Origin: Bretschneidera sinensis
Taxonomy: Eukaryota; Streptophyta; Magnoliopsida; Brassicales; Akaniaceae
Direction: 5' to 3'
Assembly (NCBI GenBank): GCA_023935145.1
Contig: CM043699.1
Location: 124,447,036 to 124,511,035, forward strand
Length of the DNA: 64,000 nucleotides
In this document: positions 9,983 through 21,680 of the stretch, one piece after another
Numbering within the stretch: position 1 is the stretch's first letter
Layout: every line of letters begins with the position of its first letter
Notes under the pieces: model-generated
Databases searched by the model: none
Told to the model about the DNA's origin: nothing
The model's input: the letters and a program-made list of their open reading frames with translations, nothing else
Position numbers and translations under genes: made by a program

Positions 9983-11472
9983 TGATTACACCCAAAACAT
10001 AATGCGGTAGTTGTAGCACGGCTTTGGGGTGTCAATTCCATAGGGAGACAAACTAACTACAAGAGAAAGTGCAAACCTTAAAACGAACGATAAAAGTTAA
10101 ACGAGAAAATCTGAGTTTGAAGTAGTGTGAAATAATTGTGTAAATATAATAGAGAACAACAACGGTCCAGGAATCCTCCCTAGGTTCATTGCCTTATTCT
10201 ATTCTTGATTCAGTTGTTTATCTCGATTGCAAGTTTCACATCCCAAACAGGCAATCGGCAAATATTCAATTAAAGCGCATATGTAAACCCTAATGTAATT
10301 GTTATGAAATACTTTTCACTTTCAAGAACACATGACCTAACTTATGGATTATCAAGAAACGACAATATATCATGATGACAATACTGCAGTAATGGACAAA
10401 TCTATAAGAGAAATCTATCGGACTCAATCACACCTCAATAACATCACATAAGAAGAGCATGACTAAACTTATATAGGGGAGAAAGATGCAATCACCGGAT
10501 TAAGGAGAAATCTTCTAATTAGATTAAAAAGTAAATCATAACAATGTTTAATGATAATAAATCCAAACTACAATGAATCAAGACTAGAAAATAAGAACAG
10601 CTACACCTAGGGATTCATCCCTTCGCCTTGCTTGGAGATTAGTTGGCCATTGGGGAGAGTGTGGCAATCTTCATGATGTTTTCCCCAGCCTCTAGCCTCT
10701 TAAAAAGATGTCAAAAGATGTTTTTGAATAATCATAATATCAAACCCTAAGTGTCCTATTTATAGTACAAGAGTCCAAGGGTGTTTTTGGGTTTATTCTA
10801 ATGTTTAAAAACCCTAATTAAAGTCTAACTCGGAGATGCAAATCCGTGTGCACGCTGCGGTGCTGCTGGGGAGGACCACGGTGCTAGGCATGTTCTGGAT
10901 TGGGTGAGCTTCTGGGCACCGCGGTGCTGGCTGGTGGTTCAAGATGTGGAGGTTCTGGGCATTGCGGTGCTGGCTGCGGTGCTGGCTGGTGCTGTTCTGA
11001 ACTGATCTTTGTCTACTTAAACTGCCATAAATTTCTCTAGAAAAATCATTTTGGCAAGCCATAAATTCTCCCAAAAATAGACTTCCGGATCTTTCTAAGT
11101 ATATATGGCTCATCTCCTGGTTCTTCTTGTATCAATACAGTTTATTTTGTAAATATGATTGATTTGTACGGGAAATTCTGGTAATTTAGTGAAACTCCTT
11201 TCCAAGTCACGGCACACACACTTTCTTCCCTTCATTTTGTCCTTCCAAAAGCACTCATTCACTCTGATATGCATGGGATCTTTATGCTTTATTCAATGGT
11301 AGCATTTCCCTCTCTTTTAGACTCCAAACACCTGAAAATGCATCAAAACAAATCAATGATCCAAGAATGACACTTTAGAATTGTTAACGTATAAAAGTGC
11401 AATTCAAACCTAGATCAACCCTAAAATGCTAACAATTAAGTACTCTAAAGATGCATTTTATGACTCTCATCA
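9983..11472 (-). repeat. ATH-H 5' LTR
   Basis: 1490 bp, starts TGATTACACCC and ends ...CTCTCATCA. It carries the GCACCGCGGTGC palindrome at about 10917-10928 and the shared GCCATAA block near 11020. Confidence 0.92.
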
Positions 11473-11477
11473 AGATC
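11473..11477. repeat. Target-site duplication of ATH-H (right)
   Basis: AGATC, matching 4841-4845. Confidence 0.9.
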
Positions 11478-11950
11478 ATCTAATAATTAAGGTCATAACG
11501 AAGAGTGTTTAAGAGTACCAAGAAACTAACTCTCAGAATAAAACATTTATAGCTCAAATAACTCACTAAGTAGTCTCCACTATTTGATTCTCAATTATTA
11601 GATCTAGGTTCATCTTAGTTTCAACATCAAGAGCATGGTCTATGGAATATGAATATGCATCAATTCTCATAACAACTTGTCAGTGTTAAGAAACTAAACT
11701 CAACGTGCATAATAGACTTGACTACTAACCATAAATCAAATTGTAGCATGAAAATTTTGTCTCAACAAGTTCTAATTGTACCCCCAAACCTAAATTAAAT
11801 ATTATCCTCAATGTATGAAATCTAACATGCATTTAGAAAAACATTTAGAAGGGAACAATGAAAATGAAAGAACAAAAAACATACTCTATCAAATGGGTAG
11901 GTTGCCTCCCACCAAGCGCTTTCTTTAACATCTTAGCAAGACGTTGGTTA
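11478..11950 (-). other. ATH-D 3' noncoding region with conserved modules
   Basis: No gene. At 11895-11925 the minus strand gives the conserved post-pol motif (AGCGCTTGGTGGGAGGCAAC). At about 11775-11815 it gives a decayed CATTGAGG plus TTTGGGGGT module. Confidence 0.6.
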
Positions 11951-12579
11951 AACTTATTCAAGATCGTGCACCTCAATGCACTCAAAAACCCCCTTCTTAT
12001 GGACTCCTTCCAAGTAAGGCTTCACACGATGCCTTTTGACCTTGAATATCACTTGAGTCTTCGGGTTCAGCAACTTTACTGCTCCATCAGAAAAAAAGTT
12101 GACTACCGAAAATGGTCCGCACCATCTTGACTTCAATTTTCTTGGAAATAATTTGAAACGAGTGTAAAACAAAAGAATTTTAATTCCAGGATAAAGAGAC
12201 TTATGGATAAGGCCTTAGTCATGGTAATGCTTAGTGCGTTCTTTGTAGATCTTTGCATTCTCATAGGCTTCATCACGAATCTCTTCTAACTCATTGAGTT
12301 GTAGTAACTGTTTCTCTCCTGCCATTGCCATATCCATGTTCAACTCCTTCATTGCCCAATACACTCGATGCTCTAGATCAACTAGTAAGTGGCATGCCTT
12401 TCCAAAAACCAATCGATAGGGGCTCATCCTAATAGGTGTCTTGTATGCCGTGTGGTATGCCCATAATGCGTCATTAAGCTTGGTTGCCTAGTCCTTCCGT
12501 GATGGTCACATCGTCTTTTCCAGAATGCCTTTGATTTTTCAATTACTTGCCTCAACTTGACCCAAAGTTTGTGGGTGAT
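11950..12579 (-). pseudogene. ATH-D integrase, C-terminal part
   Basis: Two open pieces: 12215-12427 ([37 protein letters not shown]) and 11954-12172 (RFKLFPRKLKSRWCGPFSV, VNGHRVKPY-like end). These are the end of the core and the C-terminal domain of an Athila-type integrase. Upstream the reading continues to the ATH-G insertion and resumes at 28011, where the rest of the integrase lies. The terminal GTGAT (12575-12579) is the ATH-G target-site duplication. Confidence 0.85.
12575..12579. repeat. Target-site duplication of ATH-G (left)
   Basis: GTGAT, repeated at 28011-28015. Confidence 0.92.
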
Positions 12580-13848
12580 TGATAAGTGCTTAAATATTCA
12601 TATTTAAGCCCCTTAATTTACATTTGTTAAGTTCCTAGTTATGTTATTTCATGCTATTTTATATCTTTTATGTGCTTTCTGTGTTTTCCTAGGTTATTGA
12701 AGAAAAGGGAGCATTATTTGCTTGGAAGAACAAAAACTAGAAGAACTAGAAACTGCACATAGCGCGATCGATCACAAAAGTGTGTGATCGAGCGCACCAG
12801 CACTCGTGCGCACAAGAATTAGGCTCGAGCGCACCTTGCGATCGAGTGCACCAGTGTGTGATCAAGCACACACGTGCAGTAAAATGGCAGAACCTATTTT
12901 GGAAAGTAGGGTTAGGGTTTTGTTTTGCAAGTTAGGGTTTTCAGGTGTCCTTAAACCTTATAAAACACAGAAATATGATCTTCTTTTTAGTTTTAGCTTT
13001 TGGAGAAGAGATTTGGAGAAGAGAATTGACGACTCTTCTAGCTAGTATTTTTCGGGTTTCTTCTTTTCTTTATTTTATTTATGAAGATGTTTAACATCAT
13101 AACCATGTGTAACTTACTAATAGGGCTCGATTGAAGTTCTGATTATGTTTTTCCATATATGAATATTGTTGCCTTTGTGATAGCTGTGTTATGATTCTTA
13201 ACTTGATTAGTGCCTGTTTTATGGAATTTCTCATATGTGTTTGCATGATCAACATATGCATGTGGTATGGATTAGTTAGTTAGATCAATTTGGATGACAA
13301 AGTCCTGGGTCTAACAATAGTAACAAAAGAAATCCATGCCGGATTCTTGGATTAATCAACATAGGAAACCATGAGTATATAACATGCCCTATGTCTTGTG
13401 TGTTTATCGATTTTCATAGACAATAGGCTCTCTTAAGGAACAACTTAGCATACCCCATACTAAATCCCTTAAGAAAAAAAAGAGTTAGAGTGTACACCAT
13501 GCCTAACTCGTTGCTTAGGAAAATCAATAGCTTAAGGAGTATACACCATGCCCTTAGGTTGACAACAGTAGGCATTCATAATATGACTAAAGCGTTGGCA
13601 CATTGTTTTATTGGGAAAATATGATTAGTGGTGGATTTCAAAGCCCTATGTTTTTATCATTATCAATTCAAACTCAATACTTATTTCTATCATTTTATAT
13701 TATGAATTTAATTTTAAATCGAACTTTACTAATCCCTGTGGAGATGATCTCGCATTTTGCACACTATACTACTAAGTTGACCTTGTGCACTTGCAAGTAA
13801 AACTGTTCAATTATTTGCTTATTAATTTAGGTAGATTTTTGCACTACA
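12580..13848 (+). repeat. ATH-G 5' LTR
   Basis: 1269 bp, TGATAAGTGC...GCACTACA. It contains a palindromic gatcgag/gcgctcga array at 12763-12870, a TATA-like TTATAAAA near 12958, and repeated tacaccatgcc units at 13369-13560. The U5 end has CCCTGTGGAGATGATCTCGC. Confidence 0.92.
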
Positions 13849-13854
13849 AGTTTT

Positions 13855-13871
13855 TGGTGCCGTTGCCGGGG
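13855..13871 (+). promoter_or_regulatory. ATH-G primer-binding site (tRNA-Asp)
   Basis: TGGTGCCGTTGCCGGGG, complementary to the tRNA-Asp 3' end with one mismatch, six bases after the LTR. Confidence 0.92.
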
Positions 13872-14143
13872 ATTGCACTAAATTTCTGTTTAGAATTATT
13901 TTTCGTTCAGTTTTAATTTTCTATTTTATTTTATTATGCTTCATCAAAAACCTAAGTTATTTCTTTTTTTATGTTTGCTGTTTTTTCTGTTTCAGGCTTG
14001 TAGCGAAGTAATTCTAGCACTGCGATCAAGCGTAGTGCTTAGTGCGATTAAGCATAGTGCTTAGTGCGATCGAGCGCACTCAGGGCAGAGACTACCCGAG
14101 CAGCAGTACTGAAATTGTTGCACTGAAGTGTTTTAGCTAATTC
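13872..14143 (+). other. ATH-G 5' leader with 22-bp tandem palindromic repeat
   Basis: Noncoding leader. At 14021-14080 a 22-bp unit begins at 14021, 14043 and 14065 (tgcgatcaagcgtagtgctt type). It carries the same gatcgagcgcac core found in the U3 of the LTR. Confidence 0.75.
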
Positions 14144-14628
14144 ATGCAAGGGCTTCGATCCAGGAATCCAACCTTCTTTCCACTCGATACAGAGCTTGAG
14201 CGGACCATTCGACAAAGGCTTAGAGACAACATTGAAGAGCTAGAGAAGAATTCAAGGGAGAAGTGCCAATGGTGGAACAACTTGATAATCAACCGCCACC
14301 AGAGCGAAGACCAATGAAGCAATCCTTCATTCCATGGAACCTCGACCAGCCCTCATGCATCGCTTACCAACCTGAGGTAGAAAGCAATTATTACATATAC
14401 CCATAGATACTCAGTGCTTTGACTCATTTCAGGGGTACACCTGCAGAGGACCCACACTTGCACCTTTGGGAATTATTTGATCTCTGCAAGTTCCAGCATA
14501 TCTGGGGCCTAGATAAAGAGGGAATCAGGTTAATTCTTTTCCCCTTTTCATTAAAAGATAATGCTAAGTTGTGGTATAATTCATTGCGTGTAGTGTCCAT
14601 CCATACCTGGGAAGAACTATCCAGTAAG
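14144..14628 (+). pseudogene. ATH-G gag, N-terminal part
   Basis: The ATG at 14144 starts MQGLRSRNPTFFPL; stops and a frame change follow. The open piece from 14419 has HFRGTPAEDPHLHLWELFDL and LFPFSLKDNAKLWYNSL, typical of Athila gag. It is cut at 14628 by ATH-E and resumes at 20004. Confidence 0.85.
14624..14628. repeat. Target-site duplication of ATH-E (left)
   Basis: GTAAG, repeated at 19999-20003. Confidence 0.92.
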
Positions 14629-15986
14629 TGTTGTGCGATTATCTACCTAAATAAATAAGCAAATAATCGGACTTGTTTTACTTGCAAATGCACAAGGTCA
14701 ACTTAGTAGTATAGTGTGCGAATGCAAGATCATCTTCACAGGGATTGGTAAATTTTGATTTAGAATTAGTTTCACAACAATAAAATAAAAATAAGAGAAA
14801 TAAATATTGAGTTGGAATTTAATAAAGATAAAGGCGTAGGGACTTGATATCCACCACTAATTATGCTACCATAACAAAACAGTATGCCAATGCTTTACTC
14901 ATGTCATGAATACCTAATAGTTGTCAACCTAAGGGCATGGTATCTACTCCTTAAGCTATTGATTTCCCTAAGCAACGGGTTAGGCATGGTATCTACTCTA
15001 ACTTTTTTCTTTCTTAAGGGATTCAGCATGGTGTATACTGAGTTGTTCCTTAAGAGAGCATAAGATCTGTGGAAATCGACAACCATACGAGACCTAGAGC
15101 ATGGTATCTACTCCCGGTTTCCCATGTTGATTAACCCAAGAATCCGATGTGGATATCTTTTCTTACTATTGTTGAACCCAGAACTCGATCATCCAAATTG
15201 ATTCAACTAACTAATCCATACCACATGCATATGTTGATCAGCAAACACATATGAGAAATTTAAATAAAAATAGGCATTAATAAAGTTAAGCATCACAACA
15301 CAAATATTGCAAAGGCGCCAATACTGAATTATTGAGTAAACATAATTAAGGCTTTAACCAAGCCCTTACCATAAAATTAGTTACACATAGTTGTGATGCT
15401 AAACGATATCATAAAATAAAATACAAAGGAAAGAAGAAACCTGAAAACACTATGGAGAAAAGTCGTCAATTCGTCTCCACAATCTCTCCTCCGGGCTCGT
15501 CTGGCCTCCGGCCTCCCTGAACAAAAACTAAACTAAAAGGGAGATAAGCTCCTAAAAAGGGAGATATTGTTTCTATGTTTTAAAAGTGTATTTAGAGGGT
15601 TCTAAGGACACTTGGAAACCCTAATTTCCAAAACAGGTCTCTAACCCTACTTTCCAAAATGAGAACTGCCGTTTTGATGTTTTACTAATGCGCGTGCGCT
15701 CGATTACATGAGTTTGCGCTCGAGTGCAAGGTTGCGCTCGAGCTTTCTCCTTGTGCGCACGAGTGCTTGTACACTCGATCTCACTAAGTACTGCACTCAA
15801 TCGCACTCTTCTGCAGCTCCCAGTTCTAGTTTTGCTCTTTGAGTTCCAAAATGCTTCATTTCTTCCAAAAACCTATAAAAACACAAAAAAACACAAAAAG
15901 GAAGTAAAATAGAATAAAATACGCAAACTAAGAGCTTAACAAACGTATATTAAGGGGCTTAAATATGAATATTTAAACACTTATCA
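14629..15986 (-). repeat. ATH-E 3' LTR
   Basis: 1358 bp, TGTTGTGCGATTATC...ACACTTATCA on the plus strand. The palindromic array is at 15690-15800. The TATA region seen in the other LTR is mutated here. Confidence 0.92.
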
Positions 15987-17300
15987 CACCCTCAAACTTA
16001 CATATTGCTAGTCTCTTAGCAATACGAAACTAAAAACTATATGAAAAACAAAGACGTAAAGATAAATCTATCATTCATGGTATCTGAAAATTTAAGTCTC
16101 ACACAAAATCGTGATATTTATTCAAGAACAAGCATAAAATACAAACACATTTTTTCAATGAATAAGAGTTTTAAAATCTAATCACTTAAAAAAGGTTGGT
16201 TAAGGCATCACATGTCTTACTTAGTGTGTGGTGAATTAGCATACAAAAATAAAGCTTCCAAATAACTCCAATGTGTAGTGTTTCAGTGTCTTAACATTCA
16301 TCGAGTTTCCTATTAGAATGAACAATAATAGCATAGTTTTGTTTCATTCTTTTTCTTTTATTATGAGATTTTTGCCACGTTGAGTTCCCTTAAGCTTTCT
16401 AATTGACCCATGTAGCGAGTGTTTAGCCAATGACTCCCAAACCATATGGTTTTAGGGCATTAGGTGTAAAGACACCCCTAAGGACTTACTAACTCGAGTT
16501 AAAAAAGGCTACGAAACTAACTGGTCTTTAATACTGCCAAGCAGAATTCCCACATTTTGACGTGAACACTCACTGTTTACTGAGGCAAGAGGTCCAGTTA
16601 CTCAGTGGGAAGTTTATTTAATGATTATTAGGAGCATTTTATTTTCACTTTTTGAGCGATAAATTTTTTTCTATTTTTCTATGCCAAGATGTTCTTTTAA
16701 CAAGTTATCCGATTACAGTTAGGCTATGAAAACATACACATAAAAATTATATGTCATACCCCATACAATTATGTGCAAATGTGCTCGTGTCAGATTTAGA
16801 TCAAACTTGTAAATTCTTAAATGCCTTAAAGTAAGTAATTAAACTTTTAAAACTTTATTATTTAGACCATGTGTTCAATATTTTAAGCATACTGGTGAAA
16901 TCTTATCATAATATTGGTTTTAAATCAACCAAAATTTTTAAAACAATATGAACATGCATTTATCTTTTCAAAAATACTAAAAAAAAACTAGGACAAAGTG
17001 TGTGAATATGTCTCCCATACCCCCAAACTTAAATTACACATTGGCCCCAATGTGTGAATATCATAGAAAGATCTGACCTGGGAGATGGAGAACTAACTGG
17101 ACCGGCATGGCTCATAGCACGACCCCAAACTTGAACGAATGCACACATTGTCCCTAAAAGAAAGAAAAACTAACGTAATACGAGAAAACAAAAAGTACTA
17201 AATGTAAATAAATAACAGTAAATATAAAAACCAATAAAAATAAAAGGATAAGCTGTGGGGTGCCTCCCATGAGCGCTAAGTTTAACGTCTTCAGCCGGAC
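15987..17300 (-). other. ATH-E polypurine tracts and 3' noncoding region
   Basis: Noncoding. A polypurine tract next to the LTR (15987-15999, minus AAGTTTGAGGGTG), a second at 17014-17030 (minus AAGTTTGGGGGTATGGG), and a hairpin at 17036-17055 (8-bp stem, loop GGGC on the minus strand). The ctgagtaactgg block is near 16590 and the aggtgtaaagacaccc stem near 16460. The post-pol motif is at 17258-17295. Confidence 0.75.
17036..17055 (-). promoter_or_regulatory. Conserved hairpin upstream of internal polypurine tract (ATH-E)
   Basis: Stem ACACATTG/CAATGTGT, 8 bp and perfect, with a 4-base loop. The same stem occurs in four other elements of this window. Confidence 0.7.
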
Positions 17301-17349
17301 CGTGTCTTATTCTTCCCCAAAACTAAGATTGGCAGCAACTAGCACAGGT

Positions 17350-18319
17350 AGTGTCTTATTTTCTCCCATGTAAGCATAAGTCAAATGCTTCAGCAATTGC
17401 TTCAACTCCAAATTTGGTGCCTAGACAATATAAGGGAAAAAGTAGTATTATAAGGCACAAGAGTGTCAAATGGATCGGTGTACTTACTTGGATGCTTTGG
17501 AGTGGCCTCAAGGAGGTGCACAGTTTTAATGATGTCATCAGTAACATCCTCAGATGCTGGCTTCATATTCGATCTTATGAAACTAAGGGTAGGGGTAGTC
17601 TTCAATAGATCAATGTGATGGAACTGAAAAGCTTGCTCAACAACACCTAGAGTGGGTATTGTTTGGGCTGGAAATTCTCCCTGTTTTCTTTCACTTAGCT
17701 CCCTAGCCAATTGCCCCGCTTGTACTTCTAGTCTTTGAATAGCTTGCTCATGCTTTGCAATGATTTGCCTTTGCTCAATCCGGAATTGTCTTGTTTCTGC
17801 TATGAACTGTTATTGTGAAGCCATCTGCTATTGTTGCTGAGTTGCCAAATGCATCACATGACTCTTTAGGTCATTCTCCTTTGATTTTGAAACTGTTTGA
17901 GCTACTTGTTGGGAGTTTCTTTGCTGTCCTTGAAGGTTCAAGGCATTTTGATTGTTGCTCCATGAGAGATTAGGGTGGTTCCTCCATCCAGGATTATAGG
18001 TATTTGCATATATGTTGTAGTTGTTCGATCCCACATAATTTGCTTGCTCTTGATCTGTAGATGAATACATAGGGCAAGTGTCAGTAGTGTGATAAAAACG
18101 AGAACATATAGCACATACCTGGAGTTGTTTGGCTCATGGACTAGGTGAGATGTTCTGCGCAGTTATGGTTTTTACAAGCATATCTATCTTTCTTTCGATA
18201 GCAGCCTACCAATTTGGAAATCCACCATTTAAGTTCACTTCATACATGTCTTTGCTCTTTACTCCTTACTCTGTATTGAGTGGAAAGAAGGTTGAATTTT
18301 TGAATCAAAGCCTGTGCAT
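17350..18319 (-). pseudogene. ATH-E shortened gag fused to the spacer-region remnant
   Basis: Start at 18319, MHRL followed by a TFFPL-type stretch like the ATH-G gag start, but most of the gag core is missing and the frame jumps to the region with VKSKDMYEV. A zinc knuckle (CAICSRFYHTTDTC) and the QANY...NPGWRNHPNLSW segment (17828-18070) follow. The tail (17402-17710) has HHIDLLKTTPTLSF and HLLEATPKHPSKY. Stops are present. Without the gag core it could not build particles. Confidence 0.8.
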
Positions 18320-18639
18320 GAATTAGTTGAACCACTTCAGTGCAACAGTTTCAATACTGCTGCTCAAGTACTCTCTGGACATTTTGCGCTCGAGCGCACC
18401 CTGAACTACGCTCGATCGCTGTTCTTCCTACGCTCGAGCGCTACACTAATGTGCTCGATCACAATGAGGACAGAAACTCCTCTGCTGCACACCTAAACAA
18501 AAACAGAAAAACAGAAAATGAAAAAATGAAAAAAAAAATTAAGGTTGTTTGATAAAGAAAATATAAATAGAACAGAAAAAATAAAAATAAAAATAAGAAT
18601 TACTAACGAAAATAATTCTAAAAATAAATTTAGTGCAAT
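18320..18639 (-). other. ATH-E 5' leader with palindromic array
   Basis: Noncoding. At 18388-18460 it has gcgctcgagcgc and cgctcgatcgct units like those in its LTR U3. Confidence 0.7.
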
Positions 18640-18656
18640 CTTCGGCAATGACACCA
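18640..18656 (-). promoter_or_regulatory. ATH-E primer-binding site, decayed (tRNA-Asp)
   Basis: Plus strand CTTCGGCAATGACACCA, five mismatches from the tRNA-Asp 3' end, all C-to-T or G-to-A. Confidence 0.8.
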
Positions 18657-18662
18657 AGAACT

Positions 18663-19998
18663 TGTTGTGTGATTATCTACCTAAATAAATAAGCGAATAA
18701 TCAGACTTGTTTTACTTGCAAGTGCACAAGGTTAACTTAGTAGTATAGTGTGCGAATGCAAGATCATCTCCATAGGGATTGGTAAATTTTGATTTAGAAT
18801 TAGTTTCGCAATAATAGAATAAAAATAAGAGAAATAAATATTAAGTTTGAATTTAATAAAGATAAAGGTGTAAGGACTTGATATCCACCACTAATCATGC
18901 TACCACAATAAAACAGTATGCCAATGCTTTACTCATGTCATGAATACCTAATGGTTGTCAACCTAAGGGCATGGTATCTACTCCTTAAGCTATTGATTTC
19001 CCTAAACAACGAGTTAGGCATGGTATCTACTCTAACTCTTTTCTTTCTTAAGGGATTTAGCATGGTGTATACTAAGTTGTTTCTTAAGAGAGCATAAGAT
19101 CTGTGGAAATCGACAGCCACACGAGACCTAGGGCATGATATCTACTCCTGGTTTCCCATGTTGATTAACCCAAGAATCCGGTGTGGATATCTTTTCTTAC
19201 TATTGTTGAACCCAGGACTCGGTCATCTAAATTGATTCAACTAACTAATTCATACCACATGCATATGTTGATAAGCAAACACATGAGAAATTTAAATAAA
19301 AACAGGCATTAATCAAGTTAAGCATCAAAACACAAATATTGTAAAGGCGCCAATACTGAATTATTGAGTAAACATAATTAGGGCTTCAACCAAGCCCTTA
19401 CTAGAAAATTAGTTGCACATAGTTGTGATGTTAAACAACATCATAAAATAAAATACAAAGGAAAGAAGAAACCCGAAAACACTATGGAGAAGAGTCATCA
19501 ATTCGTCTCCACAATCTCTCCTCCAGGCTCGTCCGGCCTCTAGCCTCGCCGAACAAAAACTAAACTAAAAGGGAGATAAGCTCCTAAAAAGGGAGATACT
19601 GTTTTTTTGTTTTACAAGTCTATTTATAGGGTTCTAAAGACACTTGGAAATCCTAATTTCCAAAACAGGTCTCTAACCCTACTTTCCAAAATAGGAACTA
19701 CCATTTTGATGTTTTACTAATGCGCGTGCGCTCGATCGCATGAGTTTGCACTCGAGCGCAAGGTTGTGCTCGAGCCTTCTCCTTGTGCGCACGAGTGCTT
19801 GTACGCTCGATCGCACTCTTCTGCAGCTCCCAGTTCCAGTTTTGTTCTTTGAGTTCTAAAATGCTTCATTTCTTCCAAAAACCTATAAAAACACAGAAAA
19901 CACAAAAAAAATGATGTAAAATGGAATAAAATACGCAAACTAAAAGCTTAACAAATTTAAATTAAGGGGCTTAAATATGAATATTTAAGCACTTATCA
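18663..19998 (-). repeat. ATH-E 5' LTR
   Basis: 1336 bp, TGTTGTGTGATTATC...AGCACTTATCA. TATA box at 19620-19628 (minus TATAAATAG). Palindromic array at 19728-19815, upstream of the TATA box in the transcription direction. Confidence 0.92.
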
Positions 19999-20003
19999 GT
20001 AAG
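19999..20003. repeat. Target-site duplication of ATH-E (right)
   Basis: GTAAG, matching 14624-14628. Confidence 0.92.
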
Positions 20004-21152
20004 TTCTTAAGGAATTTTTTTCCAGCACAAAAGATAAGACAGATGAGGAAAGAGATTCAATCTTTCTAACAGAAGGATGGAGACCTTTTCTTTGAAGCAT
20101 AGGGACACTTCAATGAGTTGTTACTCAAATTGCCACATCACAATCTACCTTAAGATGAACTGGTACAAGCTTTCTATGAAGGTTTGAGTGATATTAATAA
20201 AGGTATTATGGATTCAGGTTGTGGAGGTGTACTGATGGAAAAGAGTAGTGAAGAAGCCATGGAGTTGTTTGAGACATTAAGTGAGCACACCCAGCAATTC
20301 TCCTCTAGAGGTAGACAAGGAGTTAAGAGCAAAGGTATGTATAAGGTAACCTTAAATGGTGGATCCTCGAATCAGATCGCTGCTGTGGAAAGAAAGCTAG
20401 ATATGTATGTAAAAGCCATGACTACTCAAAACGCTTCACCGAGTCCACAAGCTACACCACTCTAGGTATGTGCTACATGTTCTCATTTTGATCACACTAC
20501 TGAAACTTGCCCTTTATATTCATCTGCAGATCCTGAGTAAGAAAATTATGTGGCACCAAACAACTATCCTTCCAAGAACAATCCGTATGCAAATACCTAC
20601 AATCCTGGATGGCGAAACCACCCTAACTTCTCATGGAACAATAACCAGAATACCCTAAATCTTCAAGAGCAGCAAATGAGCTCCCAACTAGCAGCCCAAT
20701 CAGTTCCTGAATCAAAGAAAAGTGACCTAGAAAGTCTGATAAGGCAATTAGCCACTCAATAACAGCAACTGATGACCTCACAAGATCAGTTCATAGTAGA
20801 TGAAAGAAAATTTTGGACTGAACAAAGACAAACCACTACAAAACATGAACAAGCCATTTAAAGATTAGAGGTACAAGTGGGGCAATTAGCTAAAGAGTTG
20901 AGTAGAAGAAAGCAAGGTGAACTACCAGCCCAAACACTACCTAATCTAGGAGGACACCAACAACTAAAGGCTATCACAACTCTCAGAAATTGTAAGATCA
21001 TAGGAACTGATGAATCTACACAAGCATCTCTAGAGAAACCATCTGCATCAAAGGTAAGTAAAATAGAGAAGATTAATGCACCACCCTTCCCGCAAAGGTT
21101 AGTAAAGCAAAAGAAAGAAAATAAACTGCTTGATATTTTTGAAACTTTGTAG
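20004..21152 (+). pseudogene. ATH-G gag, C-terminal part with zinc knuckle
   Basis: Continues gag after the ATH-E insertion: ELVQAFYEGL, then SGCGGVLMEKSSEEAMELFETL (20184-20465). A stop at 20463-20465 precedes the CCHC knuckle CATCSHFDHTTETC (20469-20510). The Asn/Gln-rich segment YANTYNPGWRNHPNFSW and the coiled QVGQLAKELSRRKQG stretch follow, ending near 21152 with APPFPQRL. At least five stops interrupt it. Confidence 0.85.
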
Positions 21153-21680
21153 AAAGTAGAACTAAATATTCCTTTATTAGATGCAATTCAACAAATACCT
21201 GCTTATGCTAAATTTTTGAAAGATTGTTGCACTCATAAGAGGAAGTTTCAAGAATATGAGACAGTGGCTTTAACTGAAGAGGTAAGTGTGGTGTTGTTAA
21301 GAAAACTACCACCAAAGCTAAAAGATCCAGGTAGTTTTACCATTCTTTGCAGGATAGGTGGCCACCTGTTTGAGCGAGTATTATTGGATTTAAGAGCGGG
21401 TGTCAATTTGCTGCCATACATGGTATGTGAAACACTAGGTTTAGGGGAGCTTCAACTGACTTCCATCACTTTGCAATTGGTAGACAGAAGCATCAAAAGA
21501 CCAAAAGGTATTCTTGAGGATGTCTTGGTAAAAGTAGGTGAGTTTATTTTACCTGCTGATTTTATTATGTTAGATATGGAAGAATGTCTTATGCCATTAC
21601 CTCTGCCCATCATCTTAGGAAGACCTTTTATAAGAACTACTGATACAAAAATTTGTGTGAAAAAGGGTATCTAAGTATGA
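21153..21680 (+). pseudogene. ATH-G aspartic protease
   Basis: The 152-residue open piece (21216-21674) matches the Athila protease: LPPKLKDPGSF, LLDLRAGVNLLPYMV, TLQLVDRSIKRPKGILEDVLV, LPIILGRPFIRT. Family members have Asp-x-Gly-Ala-Ser at the active site; here the sequence is DLRAGV, so Gly and Ser are replaced and activity is probably lost. A stop near 21672 ends the piece. Confidence 0.85.

Larger units (their letters stand above)
4846..11472 (-). mobile_element. ATH-H: Athila-like, pol-less LTR retrotransposon
   Basis: Complete 6.6-kb element on the minus strand: 5' LTR 9983-11472, tRNA-Asp primer site, gag, a remnant of the protease-RT spacer region, a long 3' noncoding part, polypurine tract and 3' LTR 4846-6328. 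A perfect 5-bp target-site duplication flanks it. No protease, reverse transcriptase, RNase H or integrase is seen, so it could only move with enzymes from another element. It is inserted in the 3' noncoding part of ATH-D. Confidence 0.9.
14629..19998 (-). mobile_element. ATH-E: non-autonomous element of the ATH-G LTR family
   Basis: Complete 5.4-kb minus-strand element inserted in ATH-G gag with a perfect target-site duplication. The LTRs (14629-15986 and 18663-19998) belong to the same family as those of ATH-G and ATH-F. The internal part holds only a shortened gag, the spacer-region remnant and the 3' noncoding region. The protease, reverse transcriptase and integrase are absent, with the same deletion join as ATH-F. 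Confidence 0.92.

Noticed and set aside
11858..12130. 90-residue plus-strand frame
   Set aside because: Exactly antisense to the ATH-D integrase C-terminus, which has family motifs.
13603..13800. Hydrophobic frame repeated at 27765-27992
   Set aside because: Located at the same place in both ATH-G LTRs (U5); AT-rich noncoding sequence.
18129..18552. Plus-strand frames with Arg/Ser runs over the palindromic array
   Set aside because: Antisense to the ATH-E leader and gag; palindromes read as Arg/Ser in any frame.
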